From Gyromitra esculenta (Eukaryota > Ascomycota > Pezizomycetes > Pezizales > Discinaceae): 64,000 bases of DNA. The position numbers were made by a program, and so were the translations under genes. Positions within the stretch are counted from its first letter, which is position 1. Each line of letters begins with the position of its first letter. This document shows, in pieces, positions 43,490 through 55,200 of this stretch. The stretch spans positions 186,001-250,000 of the forward strand of contig JBCAML010000017.1 in NCBI GenBank assembly GCA_038503075.1, in the 5' to 3' direction. Below the pieces are notes generated by a model. It saw only the letters and a list, made by a program, of their open reading frames with translations, was not told where the DNA came from and made no database searches.

Positions 43490-43880
43490 GACAGTCAACG
43501 AGTGGAAGACAATCTGGAAAAACGGCAAGACAAAGAGCAAGAACTATAAGTCAAACCTAGCGAAAAGGCACTCAATCCGATATCCGGACGACGTGAGAAG
43601 CGAGATGGTCGTTGTCAACAGATCGATGCGAAGAGATATATGAAGAGAATCAGCAAGACAGATACCGATGAGTGCGAGTGTGACGAGGGGGTCTAGGATG
43701 TCATACATGCTCTTTTAAATTGCGAAATGTTGGTACAACTGAGAAGTAAAATGGAAAAAAGGTTTGAAGAGAAAAATTGACAAAGAAAGACGTTGTACAG
43801 AGAGGAGGGAATGGGGTAGGCAGCTAAATTGTGGAATGGCTTCGTGAAAATGAGGAGAGATGGGAGAGAGGAAGAAGGAG
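43490..43880 (+). pseudogene. LINE ORF2 C-terminal relic
   Basis: Broken plus-strand reading, WKTIWKNGKT and then TDTDECECDEG followed by a stop and DVIHALLNCEML, which resembles the Cys-x-Cys...His-x4-Cys end of fungal LINE ORF2 proteins. Frameshifts and stops are frequent and no RT block was found. An A/AAAC-rich stretch at about 44208-44228 and repeated TTTAG units at about 44118-44148 lie further downstream. Confidence 0.45.
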
Positions 43881-45668
43881 AAGTGGAGGAGATCGTGAGA
43901 GCGGGTATATGAGGGATCTGGAAATAAGTGGTTAGTCCAAGATAGTGGGACCGCCTTTCCGAAGGTACGGCGCTGTTAAGGTATAGTCATTTGTTAAATA
44001 AAAAGAGAGAATGTGGAAGGAAATATGGGTAGCAGGGCAAGGATAGAGGCGGTGTTAAGGACTGTGAGATTCGTGGGTTTGGGTTCGGTGCTGAGTTGGA
44101 CTTTTGTTTAAGTGTTTTTGTTTAGTTTAGTTTAGCTTAGTTTAGTTTATGTTTTTGTTTTTAGTGCGCTGCGAAGAGTATCATAACCTGCGGGTTGAAT
44201 GTACCTAATGAATAAACAAACAAACAAGATATTACTGTGTTGTGCGATATACCATTTCGTTATTTTACTGGTGATTGACATCAATTGCTTGAGCCTTCAT
44301 AAATTTACGTAGTTTTGTTGAAGGTGCTGGGCTTGGGGCCTGGGGCTTGGGGTGCTCTAAAATCGCGATAACAGTATGTTCCTTCTACTAGAACATCAAT
44401 CCTTCATTAAATAGAGCAAATATACCTATACAATTGCGTGCGTACGTACGACACCACATTTTGTAAGTGGAGATATCACTCTCAAAGCCATGACTTGCAA
44501 TTGCGAAGTTACAATACCCATTGTGTGAGACCCGATGTGATCCCTGAAGAATATTTGTATAAGAAAAATAAAAGCTATTCCGATTTTGATTAACAGTCAA
44601 TCTCATATAGCTCAATATGGATGGCAGAGTGGAAGGGTAAATGCAAATTTTGTGGAAGGGTCACCGAAATTAAGGTTTGTGATTTGTGATTTGTGAACCT
44701 GGATCTCTTTATGAGTTTTGCATAGCTTGCGATTTGTGAGTAGAACCAGTGACTTGACTCTTTATTTTCTAGCACGCATCTCGGTTAGTGAAGCATATCC
44801 TCTTCTATAGACTTATTTGCGACAGCACCGAATACGACTGCCTGTTACGCATACGGCCGCGGCATGCAATGTAGATAGGTACCCCAATCCAATGCACAGT
44901 CACCTAAGTACATTTTAATTACGTCCTCAAGCTAACACAATCCTTTCGATACAGCTCTGCGCCCGGACCGCTTGCGTTGCACATTTCCCTAACTACTACA
45001 GCAACAAAAAGCTCCGATTTTCTCAATGTTTCGCTAGATTTTAATATTTTTATACACTATCCGTGGCCAATTGTACGGCTATGCTATCTAAAAGACATCG
45101 TCTGTGTTGTGAGTATCTATTTTCCTACCTTAGTTCCGGGCTTGTTTGGGGGTTTAGCCATTTGATTTCATTCATTCCGAGACTGCTCATCACCCAGCCA
45201 TACATGCGGAGAGCGTGAGAACGTAATGTGTCAAAATACACGAAGAGGTATCTTTGGTAAGAGATCTTCAGCGGGATCATCCCCATCTCCACTCCCTAGC
45301 GATAGTTTCTGCAGTGCGAAACGACCTACGAGAATGAACTGGGCACGAACTGGCCCAGGTGATTTAATGTAGTATTTAAAAAGAGAATACAGTTGATAAA
45401 ATAGGTGGAAAAATGCAGCTTGCGTGGTAATGTGGGCAACAGTGCTCATGTTTGAGGAGGCGCATCGAAGACAAAAGCTGAGAGAAAGTTCGAAAGGGGG
45501 GAGGGGGGGGTTTATACTCAAGCCGTGTTCTCTGAGTACGTGTATAATAAGTCCTTCTTATATAAATATATAGTCTCGTGCCCGCCCTCCCGCATATACA
45601 CGGATACAACATTCGTACAGCCCTACGATACGTACGTCATGAACTTTCCTCGATACCTCGATACAACT
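43881..45668. other. Gene-poor stretch
   Basis: Low-complexity TTTAG tract near 44118-44148; otherwise nothing recognised. The short minus-strand frame at 45231-45521 has no family resemblance I can see. Confidence 0.45.
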
Positions 45669-47777
45669 TTATATTGTCAACATCCCTCCTCCATGCTGCA
45701 CCATAAACTTGGGTGTTGCTAGTGCATTTCCAATTTCTGCGTGTCCCGTATTCACAACTGCAAACCAAAGTAATCCTAAAACGCCACCGAAAACAATTGC
45801 AAACGGCGCCGGGAACCCAAACCAAGCAGTCCCCACGAAGCTCGTCGCAGTAATAACGACCCACCATGGATCTCTTCCCAGAGATGTCCCATTTGAGAAG
45901 TTTTCATCCACATACCCAATTTCCCAGAGCCGGTACACAGCAGTATAGATTAAGCCGATCGCAGCAGCATTAACCCCCCGAAGTACAGAACCAACCCACC
46001 GCTTGTTACGAAGTGATGACCACAGACTTAGCGTCCCTGTGACAAGAAGCATTCCAGGAGTGAATATTGCAACGAACGATAGCAAGGCTCCGACTACGGA
46101 TGGCATGGAGCCAGTCTTGAGGGCCGTAAGGGAGCCGAGATATACTGCGACTGGTGTTTCCAGAATAAATGTGAGTATGAATAAATAGAAAGTCAAGATG
46201 GCAAACTTACAGTTAAAATTTGGACCAGGAAAAGCTTGGATGACTGCCAGTCCGATAAGGAAATCCCGTGAAGACACCCAGCCTTCGTTAGCAATATATC
46301 TACAAACCGAAGCTTAGCCACCTGTATGTCTCAGAGAATCGAACCCGCTTACTGTCGTAATAATGGTATAACAACTGGACCACCCCCGAATAGTATCTAA
46401 TAAATTATTAGCTGTCGAATGATATCTTGTGATTTCAAGTCTCTAATGGCGAATGGCCGCGCCCCAATGACTCCAACGCCAGTAATGTCGCGAAATGAAA
46501 TTATTTTTCAGGGGAAACAGAGGGTAATGGCTTACTGTTCCAGCCAGGTATAAATTTGCAAATAATGACAATCCAGTCGACTGATTTTCTAACAACGCTC
46601 GTAATACTAGGATCACTATGAGTGAAACAAAAAACCCAATCACAATCACCGCGGCGGTTAATAATGAAAAGACGTTGATCTTGTTGAGCGCAGGTAGTGT
46701 CCTCTCCTGGTCTACAGTAGTTTCATCTTGATTATGTTGCAGGCTACTATTTTGTCTGTCGGGCGACTGCCCTAGTGAATCGTTCAATGCTGAAGAAACG
46801 GCACCAAGCCGCCTGAATGCAGATGATGGTTCACTAATAGAGCCTGTCGAAGTCCATTCTACGTCGTTATACACTTCTACATTCTCCTCCCGAAAAGCAG
46901 CGTCATTGGCATTCTCACGACGTTGTCTATGGGCCATCTTTTTCACCCAACCCCTTACCAATATCACAAACTTAGGACCCCATTTCAAATCCCAAGCTAC
47001 CGTCACAAAACCTGCCATGATCACTAATGTAGGGAAGTACCATAGTGCGCTGTACAACATTCCCGCTGTAGCGCCCAGGAATATCAAGATCCTGGAAAGC
47101 TTATCTGTAATGGCCCGCTGACCAAGTTGAACCGCAGCCAAAGCTATGATTCCTACTGTGGCAGAATTCAGTCCGCAGAGCAATGCATAAACCGGTCGTG
47201 GCAGTGTACTACTCATGCTCGAGACGCCGAGCGAGAGAGAGTACATCCCAACCGCTCCTGGAAGGCTGTGTTCATGAGTAGCGCATGAGTGAGGGCCCCT
47301 TCATTCGCTTCTCCCCAAAAATGATAAAAACAAATAAGCGGAGGAACGCCCACCAGAACATTATAAACGCCATAAGTGCAGGTATAAATCCGGCATGTAT
47401 CAACGTAACGCAGTACCCAAATTTCGTGCTCGCAGGCCCTGGTAGAGCTTGGCAGACTGCAAAAAGCTCTTGATACTATTCCGAATTATTAGCATAGCCA
47501 GTCTTGGTAAGCCAAGAGATAAGCACATACTGTTTGCTCATCGATCCATTTGTACCTATCGACAAACCTTTTGTGATACTGTAACGGCCAAAAATTAATA
47601 AAGATCCTCTACCTTTATTTTTATTTGAAAATGAGAAAGGACTAAACTTGCGATCTGGAAGTGGACAGGTGGTCCTCCAAACGTAACCAATCCTAAATCC
47701 CATGACGTCCCAAAGACCTCTACAATTCTTTTCGCTAGGGAGGGATGCCGTTGGGTGGATGATAATGATGATGACAT
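45669..47777 (-). CDS. CHR-family chromate ion transporter
   Basis: Seven exons on the minus strand: 47652-47777, 47531-47578, 47354-47475, 46536-47265, 46353-46396, 46211-46299 and 45669-46150, giving 546 residues with consistent phases. It has the two-half CHR architecture. The first half has FGTSWDLGLVTFGGPPVHFQ, KWIDEQTYQELFAVCQALPG and LPGAVGMYSLSLG. A hydrophilic linker of about 100 residues follows (MAHRQRREN onward). The second half has AGTILFGGGPVVIPLLRQ, WVSSRDFLIGLAVIQAFPGP and FAVYLGSLTA. Membrane segments dominate both halves. Family members export or exchange chromate and possibly sulfate. The first intron begins with GC instead of GT (donor GCAAGT); the conserved joint HFQI-YHKRFVDRYKWIDEQ demands it. 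The start Met is at 47777. Confidence 0.9.
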
Positions 47778-49080
47778 GCTCAACGACACTTATGATATTG
47801 CTGAAAATTTCACGAGGATCTTTATGTGAAAACCCCCCGCTGCAATTACGCCATCGAGTGTTAAGCGGGCGTGCTTAAATATCTTGGCGACACGGTTTCT
47901 TTTTCCCGACGGCATGCCGGGGAGGTCTAAAACACGGGAGATCGCCAGAACCTCGGATCTTGAGGAAACGAGGGAAAACTTTTTAATTGCCCATTGAGGA
48001 AATGATGGTATGAATGCACTAATATTGTCTTACTTATCGAGGCATAACCGAAACATACAGCTGGCAGCAATGACCGCAGCCTCACTCCACACTAAATTAC
48101 CGGAAATTTTTATTAGGCAAGCGAAGTGATTGAACCCGAGAGGTACTCCGGACAAAGGTTGCTGATGCAATATGGATATCGTTCCGGAGGTGTATTTTTA
48201 GATACGGCACCTTCAGAGCTCGCGTAAGTATACACTCTTGCAGATACCCCAGCCGCATACCGGAGTGAGCCGAATAAATTATATGTAGACTAATCATGAT
48301 CTCATCCGATCTGAAATTTTAGTCGATACTTATATTTTATTTGATTCGCCCACTAGTGAGCGGTAGAAGGTATGTACTCTATTGTGCATGCCGGCAAACC
48401 ACCTACTCTACAAATCCTGAATTGTGCATGCTGACTATGTAACGCGGTAAGTAGTTACATGAATATGTCGTGTGCTCTGTGTACTTCTCAAAACGGCAGC
48501 GAGACCCTATCCTCACTGCATCAGTATTCGGCCTTCGACAGAAATACCGAAGTATGAATTTCCTCCCACAGTCGAGGCTTGGGAAGAAGGTATAAAAAGC
48601 TCCTAGTTAAGGCACCTAATCTATAGACCATGAACCTGTATTATACTAAATAGTAAAAGTTGGAAATGTTTTTCATGACCGGAAACCCTTTTATTTAAAC
48701 CTTTTCCTGTTACCGTAAAACAATGCATAAAAAAACTAGATACAGTACAGTACAAATAGTTGAATTGACCCCTTTTGCCCTCACAAAAATTTGTTTAGAA
48801 ATTAAAACTGAAGCAGAGATGTAGTAAAACGATACAAGAGTCAATACCCGCATTTTACCCTTATTGATCATCGAAATATAAAAATCCAAACCTCCCAAAA
48901 GATAGTAAAACCAGCCATCTCCCTTCGTGATACCGTATCGTAAATAGGTATAACTGACCCAACATAATATCATGAAAAATAGTAAACCAAAAAACCAAAA
49001 ATAGTTAACCCCCATAGACTCCGTTCCTGTATAAAATTGCGTAAACCGTAGAAAACCCCCTTCCCTTTGTGCCTTTAAAT
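47778..49080. other. Intergenic region
   Basis: Contains the promoter side of the chromate transporter and the 3' flank of the Zn2Cys6 gene. The hydrophobic frame at 48710-49015 (minus) is AT-driven and not accepted as a gene. Confidence 0.5.
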
Positions 49081-49114
49081 TTTTTTCTTTTTCTTTTTCT
49101 TTTTCTTTTTCTTT
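49081..49114. repeat. TTTTTC microsatellite
   Basis: About five tandem TTTTTC units abutting the stop codon of the Zn2Cys6 gene (GAAAAA repeats at the start of its 3' untranslated region). Confidence 0.9.
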
Positions 49115-52100
49115 TTAGACCATCAGATACTCAGCACTTTCGCTCCCTGTAATTTTTCTCCATCTCAACCCCCTCCCACCAACACTTTGACCAGCTTTCC
49201 CCATCTTCTTGGCGCCTGCAAACATTTCATCGCAAAGATAGCCTTCCTCTTCTTCGATTATATCTTCGCTCCAGAGTTTCTCCAAAACCTCAAGACCTGA
49301 AACCTTATTAAAAAAGCCGCACTCACGCTGCATCTCTATGCATCTTTCCCGAATCAAATCTCTATGGGCATCAACCACACACTCAGTCCCAGTTATAAAG
49401 AGGGGCCAAAGAAGCTTGTGACTAAGCCCAGAGTTAGGAATACAATTGACATGATCTAGCACTTCCCTAACCGTATTCTGAAATATAGAATGTGAGGAAG
49501 GCAGATGTGGATATGCAAGTCTATCGATGTATAAAATGGCCGCGTAGCGGTAAACATTGGAAGCATGAAGCCAGTGGTTGTTTTCAAAAGCTTCCTGTGC
49601 TTTTGAGGATTTTTTCCTAGCAGGACTACCGGCCGATGGTGGGGGAGACATTGAGTAACCCGGTGAAGATGGCGAGAGTACAGGAGCAACACCCGAAAAT
49701 TCCGAGTCTTCAAACCCCACAGGATTGGATGTTGGTGCCGAATTCGTTTTAGGTGACTTGTGGCGAGATGGTGTAGCTGCGTAGATGGTTGTAGGTCTCC
49801 ATTCGTGAAGGTCCCTTTTAATTGCATTCCATGATAACCAGAATTCATCCCGACCATCATTTTCATTTCTGAAAGGTTCGGTTTCCCCGTCATCTTCTTC
49901 CACGTACGACATTCTTCCGTGGCTGGCGTTTGTAGGTGGCATTTGGCTTAACATGTTAATTCTCCCCAAACCAGCCAGCCGCATGAAAAGATCTCTGTCA
50001 CATCCCGTCAAACTCTCAAGGTCCCAGGGATCGCTCGATTCGAAAATCATATCGAGATAGCCACCTCTTAACTGAGCTTCTCGATCGTTTACTGAGGCAC
50101 TCATATTATCAAGCCAAGTGAACACGGTCTCCATCCAACCCCATATCCCAGTCTCTTTCCCGACACATCGCATGCCCATTAGTTTTTTAACTCCAGCAAG
50201 GTGTGTTTTGAATTGCCCAACTCCAGTCTCGCTGATATGGTAAAACAACAAGATTAACAGCGTAGCCATCGCAGAATCTGATTTAGCAAGATCGGGGTCG
50301 GTAAGCTGCGCGTTCAGCAAATTTATAGAGTTATTTTTATGGTTAAGGGCAGCTGAAAAATTTCCCTTCGCTGCAGAAGCGATTGCAGACGGTAGGGGTA
50401 GTTTCTGGTAAGACTCAAGGGAAGAGCTGTAGCTATTTTTAAATTGTATGGTTTTTGGTGACGATGGAGACGAGGATGGGTGACCATTGGTGCGTGAGCC
50501 ACCTTTTGGAGAGCCTGTGGGAGAAAATCTTGAATTCAAATTTTTCTCAAAAGAAATAGAACCCTTCTTTTTTGACTCTATGTGGCTAGTGGATAGCGCG
50601 TATATGGCTTCCATGAGAGCTTCGTTATTGAATGCCATTGGGAGAATGATTTGTCGATATGGATTTCCGGGACCATCAAATGCAACCATCGACGCACAAA
50701 TAATCTTGTCGTAATGGTCGATGAGGTAGCGGAGGCTAGGAGAAATGTTCGCCAACTGAGGAGGAGGAAGTGGTGTCGCAAGAGAAGAAAGCCCAAGAGG
50801 AATTGATAAAGATTGGCTGGTTGAAATTGAAGTACGCGTGCCCTGATATGAAGGAGAGTTGTAGGAAAGTTCGGATTGAGGAATGGCTGTTGGAAAGAAT
50901 ATCTTGTTAGTTTGTATTCCACCAAGAAACAGAGAGGGGGGGGGACAATGGAGGGGGAAGTGCACACTTCGCTTAAGTCTAATAAAGCAGTAGAGAAAAG
51001 AAATCACAAGACACAAAAACTCTTTAGAACGTACCAAGCATCTCGTCATCGTACAACAGGTCTGACAGGTTACCATTTCCCGCCTGTACATGCTGGTGAT
51101 GAAGATTGCCCATTCCAACTCCATTCCATGATTCATTGTGGTGATGATGGTGATTATGGCTATGATGCAAGTGGTCATCATTCATCATTCGGGAAGAGGT
51201 ATGCATGATCGGCGCAGTTAAAGAAGCATAAGACACTCCAGAGGATGTAACGGTCATTGAGGCAGATGGGTGATACGAGGAGCTCGAAACACCAGTGACC
51301 ATGTCGTACAAAGGTGATGTAGATGGCGCAGAAGACATTGGATAGTGCGTGGACGGGAAATTGGGCTCGTACTCGGACATAGGAGATAAAAGCATTGAGG
51401 GGGCTGACTGATGAGGAGGAAGAGAAACGTGCGAATATGGCGACTTGTGATAATGTTGGATAGGAGCTTGATATTGCTGCTGCTGAGCTGAAAGATGCGA
51501 ATGGTACTGCTGTTGCTGAGGACTTGCAGAGTAGGAAGAGTAGGCGCAAGGGTTTGGCTGGGGAGACTTTCGCACTTGATTTAATCGCTGTGATGGCATG
51601 CTAGTCTGCGAAATTGCAGACAGAGCTGGACTAGTCCCTGCAGTGCCGGCAGAGAGCGCAGAGCTTGCCCTTGAGCTAGAACTCGAGGGGACTTCCATAT
51701 TGACAAAATCATAGCTGGTAATTATGCTTAATTTCCCGACACTGGTGTTGCGTTGATTATCGTAATCGTGTCCGTTGCTTTCGGTAGCCTTTGTTCTTTT
51801 TGATTTCACGCCGTTCCCGTTTGTTGATACTGTTTTGTCCTCTGTCTTCTTCTTGATCACCTTCTGCGTGGTTTTGTTATCGACAGCAAGATTCACAATT
51901 GGCAGATGCAATCCTCGTAGTTTTCCACGGCTAGCAACTCCAACACCCCAGGTAAGCTGGGTTCTGTAACCTCTGCAATCATTTCCTACTTCGAGGCACG
52001 GACCACAGTAAGGTCGCCGGCGATCACATTTGATGCCGTTAGCTCTGCAAGTAAAGCAATCTTCTGCAGCACCAGTAGCTGGAGCTCTGCGGCGACGCTT

Positions 52101-52178
52101 CTTAGTGGGCGAGGTAGGGCCTGCAAGTGATGGGGGCATCGAAATAACTGTGGGTTGGGAAAGCATTGCAGTCGACAT
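49115..52178 (-). CDS. Zn(II)2Cys6 transcription factor (ACR-2-like)
   Basis: Exons 51035-52178 and 49115-50886 on the minus strand, joined by a 148-bp intron in phase 1, code for 971 residues. The binuclear zinc cluster at about residues 40-68 reads CFTCRANGIKCDRRRPYCGP followed by two more Cys, with spacing C2C6C6C2C6C, and is preceded by a basic KKRRRR stretch. A Ser/Gln/Pro-rich region follows, with poly-Gln and His-rich patches. The C-terminal 550 residues carry the fungal factor domain (YLIDHYDKIICASMVAFDGP, FNNEALMEAIYALSTSHI). This architecture is that of the acriflavine-resistance regulator ACR-2 group (family-level assignment). The frame extends upstream to 52298, but that stretch contains the TATATAAA box, so the Met at 52178 is taken as the start. 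Confidence 0.9.
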
Positions 52179-52250
52179 TTTGGAATAATTTTGCAGAAGG
52201 TCGAATATCGAAGATAAGTATTGTGGCTGGTTTCCGGATGTTGGGGAGGG

Positions 52251-52258
52251 TTTATATA
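52251..52258 (-). promoter_or_regulatory. TATA box of the Zn2Cys6 gene
   Basis: TATATAAA on the minus strand, 73 bases upstream of the chosen start codon. Its position inside the upstream extension of the frame argues against the longer start. Confidence 0.5.
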
Positions 52259-55200
52259 TCTCTCTCGGGGGCGCTCGAATTGCAGCGACAGTAATCAAGA
52301 AATAACAGAAATCTTGGCTGTGAAAGGGTGGGACGTAATTGGTGGCAGGAAATAGATTACGGGCAGGATTCGAATATTGGATGATTTAAGTGAATTCTTA
52401 GCAGCCCATAATTCGAATTGCACGGCTAACTTAAACTTGCTTTTTAAGAGCAGTAATGAAGGTTTTGGCGAATGGATTGATGCTGGTGGTAATGATGAAC
52501 GATTGAGTGATTGTTTGTGCAGTGGCGATTGAAAGAAAGGTAAATAGATTTAATAGATGGATGAAGCAGGGGAGAAGAGGCTCCTGGATGTGTTCAAATA
52601 GGGATAGAAGTGGAAACAAAAGAACGGCAAGAGGCGGACAGCAAGACCTATATGTAGATTTGAGAGGAGGAGGAAGGAGGATGAGAGAGGGGTGTGATGG
52701 GAGGAGTACGAGAAGGTGAGGGTGTGGACTGAGCGCAGCATTACCATGAGTAGTACCAGGGAAAGAAAGACGGGGAGAAAGACTAGGTCGAGGGCCCTGT
52801 CAGGCGCAAGGTGGAGAGGTAGCTAGACAGTGAGCTAGGTAGGGTCCTTACGCCAGAGTTCGCCGAAAGACAAAATCACGGTGGGACACATGGAGAGCAG
52901 TAGTGACTGAACGCGGTGGGTCTAGGTCGCGACCTCAACCTCCGGATTTTGACCCGCGGCGGACAGAACCACAAGCACACCCGTAGTAGTATCGACCCTG
53001 ACTGACATAATTTCTGCCACTGGCGGAATGACAGGCTCCGCATATATGTAATGCGCCGCAATAATCGGCAGGAAGCAGCTCGTCCAGCAGACAAATTATA
53101 TTTTAACTGCTGTTGTAATTTATGGCCGGTACCGACTGTGAATCTTTTACCACTGTTACCATCACCTTAGATCGACTCGTCGAGGCCCTGCAAGCTAGCG
53201 TGACAAGGGGTGGGAAGGTGTTGCGAAAGGGCGAGAGGGTGAGCAGTGCTTGCCCACGAACTCAGGCTGCTGCTGCTTGATTGCTTGCTTGTTGCTGCCG
53301 CTGCCGCTGGAAGAATTGGTGGGTGGACATGGATCATAGGGACTAGGGTTGCAAGACAGATGAGACAAGCGGCGGCTATTCCCTGCTGTTGCTCGTGATG
53401 ATGCCCTTGGCATCATTCTCCGCTTCCAATCAACTATTACTGAATTATCAGTTCTGCCAAGACAAAGGGTTGGGCAAAAGACTGCTCCAAAACAATCCCC
53501 CCCTCAACAGGGGATAAGCAACCTTTCACCATGGAAAGTACCTTGCCCCTGCCACTATCCTGCACACTCTCCACACCTTCTCAATCCTTGTGGGGGTGGA
53601 CAACTCCTAGCGCAAAACAAAAAAAAGCCGTTGCCAACGTCTTACCCACCACCCACATGCACGTCGAGCACGACACCAAGCTGTCTCGGGTGTGGCTTCA
53701 CGGTTCATGAGCACCGACGAATGGAAAAATCGGATGCATGAGACACCGAGGCTTCCAGACGATGATCAACGGAATGTTCTGCAAGAATTCCAGAGATACT
53801 GTGGGGGCAAGTTGTGGCTCCAGGAAAGCAATCACAAAACCATAACTATTTTTTTTGCCACAGACGAGAATACAAGAAATCGACAAGAACAATAAATTTG
53901 GTATTACGACTCATAGCTATACAATTCACGATCGATCGATACTTAATGAACAGCACGACATCCAAAACTGCGACTTACCATGAGTCCCTGCACCGAAACC
54001 CTTAATTCAAATAAAGCGAAAGAGACTGGTGGCTTAGCTATGGTTGGGACAACCAAAAAAATAATCTGGTATCGTCAGAAACCTCCAAGAGATTTATATT
54101 TATATTTATTTACAAAAAGTTAATGGCGCACGTGTATGTACAAACACTGACTCCGCGACGCGCGAGACCACAATAAACCATTTCACCAAACACATCGACG
54201 TCCAGCCATACGCAAGACCAATACGTAAAACCCGATCTTACGCGTGATTTAGGCTGTAGGATTCCTAGCTTCAAGCATATCTGCCCGTAGCTTACGCCCC
54301 CGCTTGTCATGGTCAGTGATGCGATATAGCTCACCCTACCGGTATACCCCAGATCGAAATTCCATGCCAGAGAATTAAGTCCCGACATTTTCGGTGTTGA
54401 CTTCAGAGCCGAAAGCCATGCAATGCGGAGAACGAATGGTGCAAATCAAATGATTGGCTGCATATCTATTATGAAGGCTAAAGTAGCCGCATAACGTGTT
54501 TTCTGCTCTTCTTGAGGAAAATTGTCAAAATTATCGCCAACGGAAAGCGTTTGCCCCCACATGTATAACTCGCTGCACAATTACGATAGTGGCTTCCCGA
54601 TTCCTAACCCCACCGGCCCAGCCCATGCTCATGATCCAGAGTCGAAGTGACGGATCTGGTACCCTTTCTCAAATGATATTTACTATTCGTCCTTCACAAT
54701 TCCCTACACTTTTAAACATGTTTTAGACTTCCTCTACCTCCCGCTTCCCCTTACACCCACCCATAAATATTCTTGGCGCAATTAAGTCTTTCAGTCAGCC
54801 CCAACACCTAACCAGGACACACGATGATCACCATGCCCCTGGAACCGTAGTGAGCTTGACCTCCAGAAACCTTTCCCGGCTACTGACTACCTTCCAAAAC
54901 TTCAGCCAAAAGTAACCTGTACCGCTTCAAGTAACAAACACAATGAGACTACATACAGTCAGATACAAATAGCATCAGCATTCGTGAGAAATCTCTTCAC
55001 ATGTTAGGCGCGAATCTCATAATTACAATTACCGCACTAGAGCAAAATACAGTGGCAAGCGGGGGTAGCACAACCCCTTAGTAAGTTTTTTTTCTCGGAG
55101 GAAATTCCGTTAACATCACTAGGCCAAACACTGGGCCAAGCCTAAGATTACCAAAAAGTAGTAAGAATCAGGAATTAAGGTTACTGACCTTTCAAGTTAA

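Noticed and set aside
45231..45521. 96-codon minus-strand ORF downstream of the chromate transporter
   Set aside because: No family resemblance and no supporting splice or promoter context.
46300..46352. tRNA-like T-loop (GGGTTCGATTC on the minus strand)
   Set aside because: It lies in an intron of the chromate transporter. No acceptor stem, D arm or anticodon arm can be folded around it, and the flanking bases are needed for splicing.
48710..49015. Hydrophobic 101-codon minus-strand ORF
   Set aside because: AT-driven Phe/Leu/Tyr content, located in the 3' flank of the Zn2Cys6 gene, no recognisable family.
52179..52298. 40-codon N-terminal extension of the Zn2Cys6 factor
   Set aside because: The extension spans a TATATAAA box at the right distance from the Met at 52178, so it is more likely promoter and leader.
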